Notes under the pieces: model-generated
The model's input: only the letters and a program-made list of their open reading frames with translations
Databases searched by the model: none
Told to the model about the DNA's origin: nothing
NCBI RefSeq assembly: GCF_026015885.1
Contig: NZ_JAPDUG010000001.1
Coordinates: 1,512,914-1,576,913 of the forward strand
Source: Halocynthiibacter sp. SDUM655004
GTDB lineage: Bacteria; Pseudomonadota; Alphaproteobacteria; Rhodobacterales; Rhodobacteraceae
Reading direction: 5' to 3'
DNA: 64,000 bases
Translations under genes and position numbers: made by a program
Part shown: positions 63,930-64,000 of the stretch, one piece after another
Numbering within the stretch: position 1 is the first letter of the stretch
Layout of the letters: every line of letters begins with the position of its first letter

Positions 63930-64000
63930 AGGGGCTATATTCACCGTTTAAACCCCGTTTGTTCTTGTTTTCGACCTGTTTCGAGTCCGTTTAGACGCCT

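Noticed and set aside
63876..64000. Intron-split tRNA-Arg with its 5' half upstream
   Set aside because: Known tRNA introns of this type interrupt the anticodon loop; here the anticodon arm is intact and the break is in the D-arm side, with no 5' half in the remaining sequence.

Overview
The window looks like chromosomal DNA of a Roseobacter-group or related Rhodobacteraceae alphaproteobacterium. The evidence is gene content and order: dusB-ntrB-ntrC-ntrY-ntrX-trkA-trkH-hfq-hflX on one strand, an NtrC without the GAFTGA loop, a fused IspDF, a magnesium-type HemB, a MocR/DUF1127 pair, and Tad pilus genes. Coding density is high, about 64 genes, mostly housekeeping and well conserved.

Layout. 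1-4.6 kb: 5' part of mfd, a small membrane protein, hemB, a SYLF-domain lipoprotein and a beta-hydroxyacid dehydrogenase. 4.7-7.2 kb: a penicillin-acylase-family hydrolase. 7.2-19.1 kb: a long leftward block with hflX, hfq, potassium uptake (trkH, trkA), the NtrYX and NtrBC two-component pairs and dusB. 19.3-24.3 kb: rightward ispDF-pgpA-cinA, an ammonium transporter, coq10-like and hpt. 24.4-37.8 kb: outer-membrane proteins, lipA, a DUF6456/DUF6477-like pair, an MttB homologue, guaA, a P-loop protein with metA, ppk2 and a TetR regulator. 37.9-43.6 kb: rpsI-rplM, a MocR regulator facing a DUF1127 gene, a thioesterase, an enoyl-CoA hydratase and a HerA-like ATPase. 43.7-47.4 kb: two candidate small RNAs, ialB, then lpxD with a special acyl carrier protein and ketosynthase. 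47.4-49.9 kb: a divergent L,D-transpeptidase / MepK-like pair for cell-wall remodelling. 50.2-61.2 kb: a Tad (tight adherence) pilus locus with prepilin peptidase, a LuxR regulator, TadC, TadB, CpaF, CpaE, three TadE/F/G-type proteins, CpaB and a 56-residue Flp pilin. 61.5-63.3 kb: an exported amidohydrolase. The last 130 bases hold the 3' half of a tRNA-Arg(CCG) gene.

The least ordinary items are the tRNA-Arg fragment, which marks one end of an integrated element lying mostly to the right of the window; two tandem terminator-ended RNA candidates between 43.70 and 43.93 kb; a Tad locus without a secretin gene; RNA hairpins on both sides of flp; and a 16-base repeat shared by the MocR/DUF1127 promoter and the inside of a nearby thioesterase gene. 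I saw no CRISPR array, complete insertion sequence, phage gene or recognisable defence system. All family assignments come from reading motifs by eye, without database searches.
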